Notes under the pieces: model-generated
The model's database searches: none
The model's input: the letters and a program-made list of their open reading frames with translations, nothing else
Told to the model about the DNA's origin: nothing
Position numbers and translations under genes: made by a program
Assembly: GCF_031081985.1 (NCBI RefSeq)
Contig: NZ_JARWSK010000001.1
Coordinates: 434,001-498,000 of the forward strand
DNA length: 64,000 nucleotides
Reading direction: 5' to 3'
Origin: Komagataeibacter xylinus
GTDB taxonomy: Bacteria; Pseudomonadota; Alphaproteobacteria; Acetobacterales; Acetobacteraceae
Part shown: one piece after another, positions 8,331 to 17,178 of the stretch
Layout: each line of letters opens with the position of its first letter
How positions within the stretch are numbered: the stretch's first letter is position 1

Positions 8331-8438
8331 TCAGATGAAGATAAAGGACAGCCATAACGCCAAGGTCAGCAGGACCATGCCAAGGCCAACCAGATCCATG
8401 ACACCGGGGTTTGTGCGGTACCGTGTTCCCATATTCAT
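8331..8438 (-). CDS. 35-residue single-span membrane protein
   Basis: The frame encodes 35 residues beginning MNMGTRYRTNPGVMD and ending in the hydrophobic segment LVGLGMVLLTLALWLSFIFI. GGGAGG lies six bases before the ATG. It has the same architecture (short basic head, C-terminal membrane span, strong ribosome-binding site) as the neighbouring 44-residue protein, so the two may be related or act together. Each has a 60-base leader. Function unknown. Confidence 0.55.
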   Translation of the reverse strand: MNMGTRYRTNPGVMDLVGLGMVLLTLALWLSFIFI

Positions 8439-8659
8439 GGCAACCTCCCTTGCGGGGGGACATGTCCCACCCGCTGGAGATCACGTGGGATGCGCCGGGG
8501 CTGCCGGAAAGAGGGGGAAAGGCCGGATGACAGGCCCATTCCATCACGTTTGCGGCATCATCTGGTGCAGGCGCGTGGCCTGTGTCCGCCGCCTTTTTCA
8601 ACAGGGCGGCGGATGGCCGCAAAAGGCCGTGCCCCTGTGGTTCAGGGGCACGTGCTGGT

Positions 8660-9682
8660 TCAGCTTTTTGCCTGTGCGGCGTCGATTTCAAGGGCAAGCT
8701 GCGCCATTTTCAACGCGCCCGCGCGGCTTGCGGCCCCGCAGATGAAGCGGGCCGGATGGGCGAAGACCGCATCGGCCACGCCTGATACGCTGGCCAGCGT
8801 TGCGCCATCAAGGCCGCGCCACGCCTCAGGCAGGGAGACGCGCTGGCCAAAGTCACCACGCACGGGCGGGATGGCCTTGACGTTCCAGCGATCGGGTGCG
8901 GCGGGGGAAACCACATAGACCACCGGCAGGTCGTGGTCGAAAATGACCTTCTCGGTCGGCATGCCGGTTTCCATGAGCAGGATGCGCTTGTCTTCCGCCT
9001 GCGCGTAGGCGGCCAGCACGCGGCTTTCCGCCTTGAGGCTGGCGCGCACGCGGTCGATCATGTTGACGAGATGCCCCGCCACCGCCACCGCCGCGTTGGC
9101 GAAGCCTTCGGTCTCGCGGGTTTTGGCGGCATCGGGGCCGTACAGTTCTACCGTATCCCATGTGGGGCGGCAGGCGGAGACGATATCGGCCAGCGAGAGC
9201 TTGCCCATCTTGGTCACGCCATTATCATCAAGGTCGATGGGCAGCACGAGCGAGCGGTCAAGGCTCTGCCAGATGGCGGCAACCTCTGGTTCCGGCACCG
9301 GGTTTTTGAGGATGCTGCGGATCGCGGCCATGCCGTAATCCTTCCACAACAGCCCGGCAGCACTATAGGGCGTGCCATCCTCGCGCAGGGGCTTTTCCTT
9401 CATGTGGTGGTCGTAGCGGCCCGTGGCGGGGTCGTATTTACCGCCCACGTCAAAGACGATATCGGCTGCGGCAATGCGCTCGGGCGAGCGGGTGCGCGCA
9501 AACGCCAGCCGCCCGTCGGGGCCGGTGCCCGTCACGCGCCCGCGCAGGTCGCCATCGGGTGCAAGCGCGTAATGCAGGATCACATAGCCCAGCGTCTCAT
9601 CAAGGTGGAAGTTACCTGAATGCGTCACCGCGCTGACGGGAGCGGTGGGGTTTTCAAGACCGATGGGCGTATGTTCTGACAT
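8660..9682 (-). CDS. MYG1-family (UPF0160) metal-dependent hydrolase
   Basis: This protein of about 340 residues belongs to the MYG1/UPF0160 family, part of the DHH-type phosphoesterase group; eukaryotic MYG1 is a nucleus-mitochondria 3'-5' RNA exonuclease. Seen here are HSGNFHLDE (residues 21-29), RTRSPERIAAADIVFDVGG (63-81) and the metal motif YDHH (90-93). The C-terminal part with VVYVVSP and RFICGA is also family-like. The ATG at 9682 has AGG-type spacing upstream; an in-frame ATG at 9727 would add 15 residues. It is followed (upstream on the same strand) by a phosphoribosyltransferase gene, suggesting nucleotide or RNA metabolism. Confidence 0.85.
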   Translation of the reverse strand: MSEHTPIGLENPTAPVSAVTHSGNFHLDETLGYVILHYALAPDGDLRGRVTGTGPDGRLAFARTRSPERIAAADIVFDVGGKYDPATGRYDHHMKEKPLREDGTPYSAAGLLWKDYGMAAIRSILKNPVPEPEVAAIWQSLDRSLVLPIDLDDNGVTKMGKLSLADIVSACRPTWDTVELYGPDAAKTRETEGFANAAVAVAGHLVNMIDRVRASLKAESRVLAAYAQAEDKRILLMETGMPTEKVIFDHDLPVVYVVSPAAPDRWNVKAIPPVRGDFGQRVSLPEAWRGLDGATLASVSGVADAVFAHPARFICGAASRAGALKMAQLALEIDAAQAKS

Positions 9683-9760
9683 AAGGCGACCTGCTGCGGG
9701 CAAAAGTGAATTTGATAGTGTCGTCATGCCGCAAACCCCCCGGCAAGACAATGGGCAGTT

Positions 9761-10447
9761 TCAGGTGCCGGGCAGGGGATGCCAGCCATCGGCCTGCCTG
9801 CCAAAGAGCGGAATATGGCCCAGCGCGTGCACCGGTGGCACGGGGGCAGGGCAGGCTGCCACCAGTGCCGCCCGCCAGGCCCAGCCTTCGGTCAGCACGG
9901 CTGCAATGGCCACCACGGATGCCCCCGCGCGCTCGAGCAGTTGCACGGCAGCCGCCGCCGTGCGCCCGGTGTTGAGCACATCATCAATCACCACCACGCG
10001 CCTGCCGCGCACGCGGTCCACCAGCGCGGGGTCAATGTAAAGATGCTTGGTCTGGTCAGGGCTGGTTGATGAGGTGAGCGGAATGGCAAGGCTGTCATCA
10101 TACCAGAATTTGCGTGAGTGCCCCAGCGCCACGTAGTCACCCATGCCAAGCTTTTCCGCCACGGGCCGGGCATAGGCCAGCCCCATGGTGGGCACGCCAA
10201 CAATCGCCTCGGGCGCCAGCGGACTGACCATTTCAGCCAGCAGGCGGATGAGATGGTGCTCGACGGCAAAACTGGTCTGGTTGGCCATGAGCAGGGCAAT
10301 GGCCTGCGCGTCGCCGGGCAGGGGCCGCAGCGGCAGGGTCAGGGTAGAGCCATCATGCAGTCGCACCGGATAGGATGCATCATAAGGCGGAGTGGCAGCG
10401 GGCGCGCCATCAGGCGACCATGTGGCGTGGTAGGCGGGAAGGGTCAC
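9761..10447 (-). CDS. Phosphoribosyltransferase family protein
   Basis: This 228-residue type I phosphoribosyltransferase has the PRPP-binding motif VVVIDDVLNTGRT (residues 151-163) preceded by a hydrophobic strand, and IVGVPTMGLAYARPVAEKLG (82-101), which is the substrate-side loop of adenine/orotate-type enzymes. The insert SRKFWYDDSLAIPLTSSTSP is not standard for Apt or PyrE, so the base it uses is unclear. The start codon is GTG with only a weak ribosome-binding site. It lies 78 bases upstream of the MYG1-like gene on the same strand. Confidence 0.8.
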   Translation of the reverse strand: MTLPAYHATWSPDGAPAATPPYDASYPVRLHDGSTLTLPLRPLPGDAQAIALLMANQTSFAVEHHLIRLLAEMVSPLAPEAIVGVPTMGLAYARPVAEKLGMGDYVALGHSRKFWYDDSLAIPLTSSTSPDQTKHLYIDPALVDRVRGRRVVVIDDVLNTGRTAAAAVQLLERAGASVVAIAAVLTEGWAWRAALVAACPAPVPPVHALGHIPLFGRQADGWHPLPGT

Positions 10448-10477
10448 GGATCAATTGGTCCCGGTCATGGAGTGAAA

Positions 10478-10509
10478 CAGTCCGGGGCATGATACCGCGC
10501 CCCGGACTG
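10478..10509 (-). terminator. Rho-independent-type hairpin after the pirin gene
   Basis: CAGTCCGGGGC (10478-10488) pairs perfectly with GCCCCGGACTG (10499-10509), an 11-bp GC-rich stem with a 10-base loop, 22 bases beyond the pirin stop codon. Confidence 0.75.
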
Positions 10510-10531
10510 CATGATACACACCCCTGGCGGT

Positions 10532-11233
10532 TCAGGCGATGGTATCGACCAGAATGATCTCGGCATCCTCCAGCGCGCGCACATGCACGGTCTCGATGTC
10601 GGACAGGGCCGCGCCGTCACGCTCGCTTACCCGCACGCCGTCTATTTCCACTGCGCCGCGCGCAGGCACGAGGTAGCCCAGCCGATCGGCACCCAGCCTG
10701 TAGGTGGCTGTCTGCCCCTTGGCGAGGGTGGCGCCAAGCACGCGGGCGTCGGCGTTGATGGGCAGGGCATCGTCATCGCCCGCCCGCCCCGAGGCCAGCA
10801 CCACGAACTGCCCGGCACGCTCATGCCGCGGGAAGGCGCGCGTGCCCCATGAGGGGGCATGGCCCGTGCGGTCGGGCATGATCCAGATCTGGAACAGGCG
10901 CGTGGCGACAGTGTCGCGGTTGTATTCGCTATGGCGGATGCCGGTGCCAGCCGACATCACCTGCACGTCACCCGCCTCGGTGCGCCCGGTATTGCCCAGG
11001 CTGTCGGTATGGGTAATGGCACCTTCGCGCACGAAGGTGATGATTTCCATATCCCGGTGCGGATGGGTGCCAAAGCCGGTGCCGGGTGCGATCATGTCAT
11101 CATTCCATACCCGCAGCGCGCCCCAGTGCATGCGGGCGGGATCATGATACCCCGCAAACGAGAAATGATGCCGTGCATCGAGCCAGCCATGGTCGGCGTG
11201 GCCCAGTTGGCCAAAGGGTCGGACTTCGATCAT
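10532..11233 (-). CDS. Pirin family protein (YhaK/quercetin 2,3-dioxygenase-like)
   Basis: This 233-residue bicupin has the pirin metal-binding residues: H57 and H59 in GTHPHRDMEI, then H101 and E103 in GIRHSEYN. Pirins are Fe(II) proteins, some with quercetinase activity, others redox sensors. GGAAG lies before the ATG. The gene diverges from a LysR regulator and its terminator is at 10478. The pirin-LysR pairing suggests control by the regulator in response to oxidised aromatics or electrophiles, which is inference. Confidence 0.88.
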   Translation of the reverse strand: MIEVRPFGQLGHADHGWLDARHHFSFAGYHDPARMHWGALRVWNDDMIAPGTGFGTHPHRDMEIITFVREGAITHTDSLGNTGRTEAGDVQVMSAGTGIRHSEYNRDTVATRLFQIWIMPDRTGHAPSWGTRAFPRHERAGQFVVLASGRAGDDDALPINADARVLGATLAKGQTATYRLGADRLGYLVPARGAVEIDGVRVSERDGAALSDIETVHVRALEDAEIILVDTIA

Positions 11234-11289
11234 CGGGTTTCTTCCTTTCTGTTGCCCTCATGGTATCGGACCGGGTCCGGTGTTGATAT

Positions 11290-11315
11290 GGAAATGAATG
11301 AAACATTTCATTTCC
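11290..11315. promoter_or_regulatory. Dyad between pirin and LysR genes
   Basis: GGAAATGAA (11290-11298) is inverted at 11307-11315, and the centre ATGAAACATTTCAT (11298-11311) is a perfect dyad. It lies in the 180-base divergent region and is the best candidate for the LysR binding site. Confidence 0.55.
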
Positions 11316-11414
11316 CATTTTTGCATCATCAACGCACGACAGGGCGGGGTAGAGACAGGAGCATGCAGATAGGTTAGGGAAACACATGGCCCGCACCCTT
11401 TACCGAGTTTGCCG

Positions 11415-12341
11415 ATGAGACTGCCGGATTTCGAGGCCTGGGCCATTTTTGCAAAAGTGGCGGAACGCGGCTCGTTTGCCCGCGCGGCGGAGGATATACA
11501 GCTCTCCAAGCCCACCGTATCAAAAGCCATCAGCCGGCTTGAGCAGTCGCTTGGCGTGGCCCTGTTCAACCGCAATTCGCGCCAGATGTCGCTGACCGAA
11601 ACCGGTCGCCTGCTGCTCGGCCATGCCAACACCATCGTGGCCGAAGCCGAGGCCGCCGAGACACAGGCCCGCGGCGGCACGCGCGTGCCTTCGGGGCTGA
11701 TCCGCATGGCGGCCCCCATGACCTTTGGCATACAGCACCTTGCCCCCGTGCTGCCCGAATTCCTGCGGCGCTACCCTGAAATCGATCTCACCATCGATTA
11801 CAGCGATGCGCTGGTCGATCTGGTGGCGGGTGGCTACGATCTGGCGCTGCGGATTGCGGCGCTGGCCGATTCATCGCTGCGTGCCCGGCGGCTGTGCAGC
11901 GTGCGGCTGGCGCTGGTGTGCACGCCAGCCTATCTGGCGCGGATTGGCGCGCCCGATGATCCGCATGCGCTCGAGGGGCACAAGAGCTTTGTCTATACCA
12001 ATACCGCTGCCCCCGGCATGATCCGCCTACGCCATGAAGGCGATGGGCGGGAGTTCGTGCTCTCGCAAACCGCGCGGCTGCGGGCTGATAATGCGGCGGG
12101 CTTCCTGCCCGCGCTCGAGGCGGGGCTGGGGTTCGGGCTGTTCCCCGAATTCATGGTGTGGGAGGGGCTGAAGGCGGGCCGCTTCGTGCGCATGCTGCCC
12201 GGCTGGGAAGCGCCGCCGGTGGGCCTGTACCTGATCACACCCGCAAGCGGGCTGCGGCCCATACGGGTCAATGCCTTTATTGATTATCTGGTAGGCGCTT
12301 TTGGCCACCCGCCCTGGGCACAGGATGGGGACTGCGCTTAG
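11415..12341 (+). CDS. LysR family transcriptional regulator
   Basis: This regulator of about 308 residues has an N-terminal winged HTH (FEAWAIFAKVAERGSFARAA, then LSKPTVSKAISRLEQSLGVALFNR and LTETGR) and a C-terminal periplasmic-binding-like effector domain beginning near residue 90 (GLIRMAAPMTFG). It belongs to the CrgA/DsdC-like subgroup by pattern. The ATG at 11415 is preferred; a TTG two codons earlier is possible. It probably controls the divergent pirin gene through the dyad at 11290. It converges with wrbA on a shared hairpin. Confidence 0.9.
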   Translation: MRLPDFEAWAIFAKVAERGSFARAAEDIQLSKPTVSKAISRLEQSLGVALFNRNSRQMSLTETGRLLLGHANTIVAEAEAAETQARGGTRVPSGLIRMAAPMTFGIQHLAPVLPEFLRRYPEIDLTIDYSDALVDLVAGGYDLALRIAALADSSLRARRLCSVRLALVCTPAYLARIGAPDDPHALEGHKSFVYTNTAAPGMIRLRHEGDGREFVLSQTARLRADNAAGFLPALEAGLGFGLFPEFMVWEGLKAGRFVRMLPGWEAPPVGLYLITPASGLRPIRVNAFIDYLVGAFGHPPWAQDGDCA

Positions 12342-12354
12342 GCGGCAGGAGCTC

Positions 12355-12377
12355 CCCCCGGCGCAGCAGGCCGGGGG
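12355..12377. terminator. Shared terminator of lysR and wrbA
   Basis: CCCCCGGC (12355-12362) pairs with GCCGGGGG (12370-12377) with a 7-base loop, between two convergent genes. Confidence 0.65.
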
Positions 12378-12386
12378 AAGGGAAGA

Positions 12387-12986
12387 TCAGGCGGAAAGCT
12401 TGCGTGCAAGTCCTGCCACGTGCTGGCCAAGATAATGGGCGCCATCAAGCTCGGTGGGGCTGGGCTGGCGCGAGCCGTCGCCTGCCGCGATGGTGGTGGC
12501 GCCATAAGGGGCGCCGCCAGTCACTTCATCGAGCCGCATCTGGCCCTGAAAGCTGTAGGGCAGGCCGGTAATGACCATGCCATGATGCAAAAGGTTCGTT
12601 ATCAACGAAAACAGCGTGGTTTCCTGCCCGCCATGCTGTGTTGCGGTGGAGGTGAACACCGCGCCCACCTTGCCGACCAGCGCGCCCTTGAGCCACAGCC
12701 CGCCGGTCTGGTCCCAGAAATTGGCCATCTGCGAAGGCAGGCGGCCAAAGCGGGTGGGTGCGCCTACGATGATCGCATCATATTCCGGCAGTTCCGCCGT
12801 GGTGGCCAGCGGGGCGGACTGCTCGGTCTTGAAATGATGGTTTTTGGCAACATCCTCGGGCACGAGTTCCGGCACGCGCTTGACCACGGCTTCCAGCCCG
12901 GCCTCGCGCACGCCTTCGGCCACGGCATGGGCCATCGTTTCCACGTGGCCGTAGGATGAGTAATACAGTACGAGAACCTTGGGCAT
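12387..12986 (-). CDS. wrbA: NAD(P)H:quinone oxidoreductase, WrbA type
   Basis: This 199-residue flavodoxin-like protein reduces quinones by two electrons, protecting against redox cycling. It has the FMN phosphate loop [12 protein letters not shown] near the N-terminus, [21 protein letters not shown] and [13 protein letters not shown], all signatures of WrbA. The ATG at 12986 ([10 protein letters not shown]) has GGAAGG eight bases upstream and is better than the ATG two codons earlier. It is likely a tetrameric cytosolic enzyme. The neighbouring pirin and LysR genes also point to redox stress. Confidence 0.93.
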   Translation of the reverse strand: MPKVLVLYYSSYGHVETMAHAVAEGVREAGLEAVVKRVPELVPEDVAKNHHFKTEQSAPLATTAELPEYDAIIVGAPTRFGRLPSQMANFWDQTGGLWLKGALVGKVGAVFTSTATQHGGQETTLFSLITNLLHHGMVITGLPYSFQGQMRLDEVTGGAPYGATTIAAGDGSRQPSPTELDGAHYLGQHVAGLARKLSA

Positions 12987-13170
12987 CGTCATGACCTTCC
13001 GCTATGTTGCACGTAGCACTACCGGCTGAGTCCGGCAGGAGCCTCGACAATACGGCCCTGTGGGCCTGCCGATACGCCAAAATTGGAAACGCTTCATTTC
13101 CGGGAAGTGAAGGGTGCCGTTGGGCAGAAATATATTTCCTAATAAATTGCTGATAATAAACAATAAATTT

Positions 13171-14136
13171 TCATGACGGCAGGGGCAGGAACATGGTGGC
13201 CGTGACCCCGTCCTTACGCCAGTGCATGTCGAACGTGCCCGCACAGGCCTTGACGATGCGGCCGATCAAACGCAGGCCCTGGCCGCGCGCATCAGGTGTT
13301 GCCAGGGGGGCGGGCAGGGCTGGATGTTCCACCCATTCCAGCCGCACTTCGCCCGGCTCGCCCCGCCAGTGCAGGCTGATGCGCCCGCCTGTGCTGACCG
13401 CGCCGTATTTGGCTGAATTGACGCATAATTCCCCGACCACCAGCGCCACGGCATCGGCCGTGCGCCGGTCGAGGGCAAGCCCGGGGGGAATATCCAACGT
13501 GAAACAGTCTTCCGCCGCGCCGCAGAAGGGGGTGACCAGCACCTCGATCAGTTCCCGCAGGTCGGCTGCCGTCGTGTCATCATCAAACAGGGACTGCGCG
13601 CGGGCCAGCGCCATGATGCGCTGCTCCATATCCGCCACGAATTCACCAAGCCGGGGGTCATTGCCAGAAAAGCGGCGCAGCAGGCTGCACACGATGGTGT
13701 AGCTGTTGCGCAGGCGGTGGCGCATTTCCCCGATCATGACCCGCAGGGCTTCGCGGTCGTTCTCGGCCTGGGTCACATCGCGTGATATGCTCAGGAAACC
13801 GATTGGCCTGCCGCCATCATCGCATACCTGCGTTATGCTGACTTCCCACCAGCGCGGGTCGTTTTTGGCCGTGGGGCACGCCCCGCGAAAACGGGCGGTC
13901 TCGCCTGTGCGGGCGGCGCGCAAGGCGCTGTCTATATCGGCCTGGAGCGCATCGGGCCATAGCGCGGCCCATTGCATGCCCGCAACCTGTGTAAAGGAGT
14001 CAATCTCCATGGCGCACAGGCCATTGGCATTCATCCAGATCAGGTTGCCATTGCAGTCAAGCAGTTTGACGCAATCCGTGCTCTGTTCAAGAACGCGAGC
14101 CAGATCCGTAGCCGTAAGCGAAGCGCGTGTTAACAT
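13171..14136 (-). CDS. PAS-domain sensor histidine kinase, HWE/HisKA_2 type
   Basis: This 321-residue soluble kinase has a PAS domain at about residues 10-125 (DCVKLLDCNGNLIWMNANGL, then GFLSISRDVTQ) and a kinase core with H-box EMRHRLRN (H140) that fits the HWE/HisKA_2 class, common in alphaproteobacteria for the general stress response. The ATPase part shows ELCVNSAKYGA (N-box) and DARGQGLRLIGRIV (G-box). There is no membrane segment. No response regulator is adjacent, so it is an orphan kinase that may feed a PhyR-type pathway (inference). Confidence 0.88.
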   Translation of the reverse strand: MLTRASLTATDLARVLEQSTDCVKLLDCNGNLIWMNANGLCAMEIDSFTQVAGMQWAALWPDALQADIDSALRAARTGETARFRGACPTAKNDPRWWEVSITQVCDDGGRPIGFLSISRDVTQAENDREALRVMIGEMRHRLRNSYTIVCSLLRRFSGNDPRLGEFVADMEQRIMALARAQSLFDDDTTAADLRELIEVLVTPFCGAAEDCFTLDIPPGLALDRRTADAVALVVGELCVNSAKYGAVSTGGRISLHWRGEPGEVRLEWVEHPALPAPLATPDARGQGLRLIGRIVKACAGTFDMHWRKDGVTATMFLPLPS

Positions 14137-14357
14137 CCCCGCACGCTACAGCAAAAAAATCAGTGGCGGAAGGCACGCCACCGGGGGAAACGGTTTTTAC
14201 ACGGGCCTGTTCATGGAAGTGACTTCCGGCCCCGCGGGCTTTATAGAAAGGGGCAACACGGGGGCCGGGCGTGGGTGGCACGCACCATCAGGGTTTCTGG
14301 CCTTCATCTGGCCCGGTCGGATACGACCCCGGCACCCATACGGATACAGGCGGAATC

Positions 14358-14594
14358 ATGCGATCGATTATAGAACACGTCAGGCAGATCAACGCGGAGC
14401 GCACACCGGTGATGAATCTGTGTGCCTGCCTGTGCGTTGTGGTCATGCTGGGGCTTGCCAATCTGGTTTGTCACTACGTGCTGCATACGGACATGTCTTT
14501 CCTCATGCCCTGGATGCTGGCGGCCACGGCGCTGTATTTCTTCATACCCGCGCTGGTGTTGTGGATTGCAACGGGCAACCCCTCGGGCAAGTAA
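14358..14594 (+). CDS. Small two-span membrane protein
   Basis: This 78-residue protein has two hydrophobic segments (LCACLCVVVMLGLANLVCHYV and MLAATALYFFIPALVLWIAT). The N-terminus MRSIIEHVRQINAERTPV is charged and cytoplasmic. No family is recognised. It stands alone between the divergent kinase and the convergent methyltransferase gene. Confidence 0.55.
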   Translation: MRSIIEHVRQINAERTPVMNLCACLCVVVMLGLANLVCHYVLHTDMSFLMPWMLAATALYFFIPALVLWIATGNPSGK

Positions 14595-14622
14595 GGATGG
14601 ATGGCAGCCCCCCGGTGCAGAC

Positions 14623-15267
14623 TCAGGGCCGGGGCGTGAGGGTCCATACGCTTTCCCAGGCCGGGCAGGCGCCTTTCAGGCCGCCGGGCACGGCGTGCCG
14701 GACCACAAGGGTTGGCAGGAATGTCGTGGCGTAATACTGGCGCACCATCGTTTCATCCACCGCGAAGGGTGGCCCCGCCCGGCATGACGGCTCATATTCC
14801 AGGCAGATGAGCAATTGCGGCGCGGCATGGGTCAGGGCAACGAGGTGGCGGGCATAGGCCACCCGCATGGGAGCGGGCAGGGCGATCAGTGCCGCGCGAT
14901 CATAAACGGCATCCACCGCCCCAAGCCGTGCCGGGGTGAGGTCAAGGATATTGCCAACAAAAACGCAGAGCTTACCTGCCTCGAAGCGTTCAAGTGGGCC
15001 AAGGGGCGTGACATGCGGCTCCAGGCCGAGTGCCGCAAAAAGGCGTGTGACGGCAATGCGGCTGAGTTCGCAGCCCACCACCGCGTATCCCTGGGCGAGC
15101 AGCCAGTGAATATCGAGGCTCATGCCGCACAGGGGCACGAAAACCTGCGCGCCCGCAGGCAGGTGCAGGGTGGGCAGGTAGCGGGTCAGCAGGGCATTGG
15201 GGCGGGGTTCATGAAAGCCGGTCTCGCCGCGTTCCCACTTCGCCTGCCAGAAAGCTTCGTCCATCAT
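14623..15267 (-). CDS. tpm: Thiopurine S-methyltransferase
   Basis: This 214-residue SAM-dependent methyltransferase matches bacterial TPMT: it starts with FWQAKWERGETGFHEPRPN, has VFVPLCGMSLDIHWLLAQGY as the SAM-binding strand and loop, and VDAVYDRAALIALP in the middle, all TPMT signatures. Bacterial members methylate thiopurines and detoxify tellurite or selenite. It ends 28 bases after the convergent small membrane protein gene. Confidence 0.92.
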   Translation of the reverse strand: MMDEAFWQAKWERGETGFHEPRPNALLTRYLPTLHLPAGAQVFVPLCGMSLDIHWLLAQGYAVVGCELSRIAVTRLFAALGLEPHVTPLGPLERFEAGKLCVFVGNILDLTPARLGAVDAVYDRAALIALPAPMRVAYARHLVALTHAAPQLLICLEYEPSCRAGPPFAVDETMVRQYYATTFLPTLVVRHAVPGGLKGACPAWESVWTLTPRP

Positions 15268-15340
15268 ATGCGCCTTTGTGCCAGCAATAATGCTGCCTGT
15301 GGTAGCGCGTTCCCTCCGGCGTGAACAGACAGGCCCTGCC

Positions 15341-15658
15341 TTATTGCCATGCGCCGGCCTGTGTCATGCATTCTGCAAAAAAGTTGCGGTGCGATGCCTG
15401 GCTGACCCCGACGGTCGTTGCCGTATAGTCACTGCCAAGCGAACGGCCCTCGCATCTGGCCTCGGCGTTACGGTAACGGCTGCTGTCTGTCGGGATGGCG
15501 GCCCGGTGCCCCGTCATGTACCCATAAACTGAATTGGCATGGTTATGGGCGCGCAAGCGCGCGGGCAGGCCGATATGATAGCTGTGGCTGGCCGCGGGCC
15601 GGGGCAGGGCGGCAAGCATCGTGACGGACAGCGCCACGACGGTGATCCTTTTGAGCAT
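15341..15658 (-). CDS. Secreted protein of unknown function
   Basis: This 105-residue product begins with a clear Sec signal (MLKRITVVALSVTMLAALPRPAASHS), with likely cleavage after AAS. The mature part has two cysteines (ARCEGRS and FAECMTQ), so a disulfide is possible in the periplasm. GAGG lies eight bases before the ATG at 15658; a TTG two codons earlier is less likely. No family is recognised. Confidence 0.6.
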   Translation of the reverse strand: MLKRITVVALSVTMLAALPRPAASHSYHIGLPARLRAHNHANSVYGYMTGHRAAIPTDSSRYRNAEARCEGRSLGSDYTATTVGVSQASHRNFFAECMTQAGAWQ

Positions 15659-15783
15659 GAGCAATACCTCGATTGGGTTTGCACCACTTGTAAGGAAGCA
15701 ATGTTACGGAATTATATGCCGGTATCGCTTTTTTGTTTCAAATGGATTATATATTATTCATCTTGCAGCAATAAAAGCCGGTC

Positions 15784-15969
15784 CTACCAGCCCATATTAC
15801 CCGGTCCGCTCCAGCCACCGCCCAGACTGCCCCATTCGCCCTGCGGGCCGCCATTGCCGTGATCCGATGCCGCGCGCGCATTGTCATCAAGGCGCGGATT
15901 GTTGTCCGCGCAGGCAGTCAGTGCGGCAAGACAGGCAAGGAGCAGGAAAAAGCGCGGGGCCAGACGCAT
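15784..15969 (-). CDS. Small lipoprotein
   Basis: This 61-residue product has a lipoprotein signal (FFLLLACLAALTAC, lipobox LTAC) and a mature part rich in glycine, asparagine and tryptophan (GGPQGEWGSLGGGWSGPGNM). The glycine/tryptophan-rich tail recalls the lipoprotein at 7797. No domain is recognised. Confidence 0.55.
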   Translation of the reverse strand: MRLAPRFFLLLACLAALTACADNNPRLDDNARAASDHGNGGPQGEWGSLGGGWSGPGNMGW

Positions 15970-16136
15970 GGCAGTTGCTACTGGCTTGTCCCGCGCACCG
16001 GACGCAACCGGCGGGTGCGACCCCGGCGCAGGTGGATGGCCGGGCAAGCCGGGGCCGCGGGCAGCATGATACGTCATGCCTGTGCGGCACTGTGTGAATA
16101 AACCTGACCAAACGTAACAGACTGTAGGCCCTATCA

Positions 16137-16634
16137 TCATGGCAGCGCGCAATCCATCCTGGCGGCGACAAGCGCAAATTGCGCGGGTGCATAGACACTC
16201 ACCCCGTGCTGGCGCAGGAGGGCTGCGGTCACTCCCGCCCCGGCATGGCGCGTGCCGCTGAATGTACCGTCATAAATAAAACTGCTGCCACATGAAGGGC
16301 TGCCATCCATAAGCAGCGCGAGGGTACAGTGATGCCTCCGGGCCAGGGCCAGTGCAAGATGAGCACCCGCCACAAACGCGGCCGATACATCCTGCCCTGT
16401 CGCTTCATGAACCTGGCCCAACCCCTCCAGCACGGCGGCGCCATCGCGGCCCTGCACAATTTCAGCCGGGGGCCGGGGGGTCATGAGGCCTGCCTGCGTT
16501 TCAGGACAGCAGACCGTTACGCGCCCTTCCGCCTGCCATCGCGCCAGGCCACGCTCCATCAGGGGGCGGGCCGAGCCATCATACCGCACGGGCAGCCCCG
16601 CCAGGCAGCCGCTGATCAACAGGTTGGGTTTCAT
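16137..16634 (-). CDS. DUF523 family protein
   Basis: This 165-residue protein is a DUF523 member: it starts LLISGCLAGLPVRYDGSA, has CCPETQAGLMTPRPPAEI and LLMDGSPSCGSSFIYDGTFSG, the family's conserved cysteine motifs (CLxG, CPE, SPSCG). The cysteines suggest metal or Fe-S binding. Family function is not established; some related domains act in 2-thiouracil desulfuration. The ATG at 16634 matches the family N-terminus, whereas a longer frame to 16775 would cover a hairpin. Confidence 0.85.
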   Translation of the reverse strand: MKPNLLISGCLAGLPVRYDGSARPLMERGLARWQAEGRVTVCCPETQAGLMTPRPPAEIVQGRDGAAVLEGLGQVHEATGQDVSAAFVAGAHLALALARRHHCTLALLMDGSPSCGSSFIYDGTFSGTRHAGAGVTAALLRQHGVSVYAPAQFALVAARMDCALP

Positions 16635-17040
16635 GCGCCCCACCGTGCCACGAACGGGCGGCAAGGAAAACCGCCATAGGGCACGTGGGCAGGGGCAGGG
16701 TGGAAAAACAGAAACGGCAGGAGCCGAAACTCCTGCCGCATGGTCTTTCTTCATCACGGATGTGTCGACCAACACATACCATTTAGTTTATGGTTGTTAT
16801 GACATGATGTCATATGAAAAAAATGCAGCCCTACCATCCGTTAAGGCCTTGTTGGAAAAGCGCATCCTTGTCTTGCGCACCAGTCGTTCCGATTCAGGAA
16901 CATATACTTTTGCAGATACAACCTGTAGCCTGATAAGGTAGCATTGCTTGCGCGGGGCAATAAATGCTGGCAAATCAAGGCGTGAGGGTGCACACGCATA
17001 TCACGAAGCAAGAATTCCTGGCTCGAAGGAACAATGACGC
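16635..17040. other. Gap with hairpin and palindrome, no clear gene
   Basis: CGGCAGGAG (16715-16723) pairs with CTCCTGCCG (16730-16738). Read on the minus strand the stem is followed by TTTCTGTTTTT, so it can terminate minus-strand transcripts. The perfect palindrome ATGACATGATGTCAT lies at 16799-16813 and may be an operator. I see no convincing coding frame in 16740-17040. Confidence 0.5.
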
Positions 17041-17178
17041 GTGACCCAATGGAATATGATTTATCAGATTTCCATCGTAATCCGTAACGGCATCCTGCTG
17101 TGTTTTTTAACATGGGCGGTGATGCGGCTGGCCATGTGGGCAATCGAATTCCTGTTCGGCTCGGGTGGTGATGAGTAA
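17041..17178 (+). CDS. Possible 45-residue membrane protein
   Basis: The frame starts with GTG and encodes one or two hydrophobic stretches (ISIVIRNGILLCFLTWAVM and LAMWAIEFLFG). An AAGGA lies about 11 bases upstream, which is long spacing; an in-frame ATG at 17056 would shorten it by five residues. It sits 80 bases before the dGTPase gene. No family is recognised and the call is weak. Confidence 0.35.
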   Translation: MTQWNMIYQISIVIRNGILLCFLTWAVMRLAMWAIEFLFGSGGDE

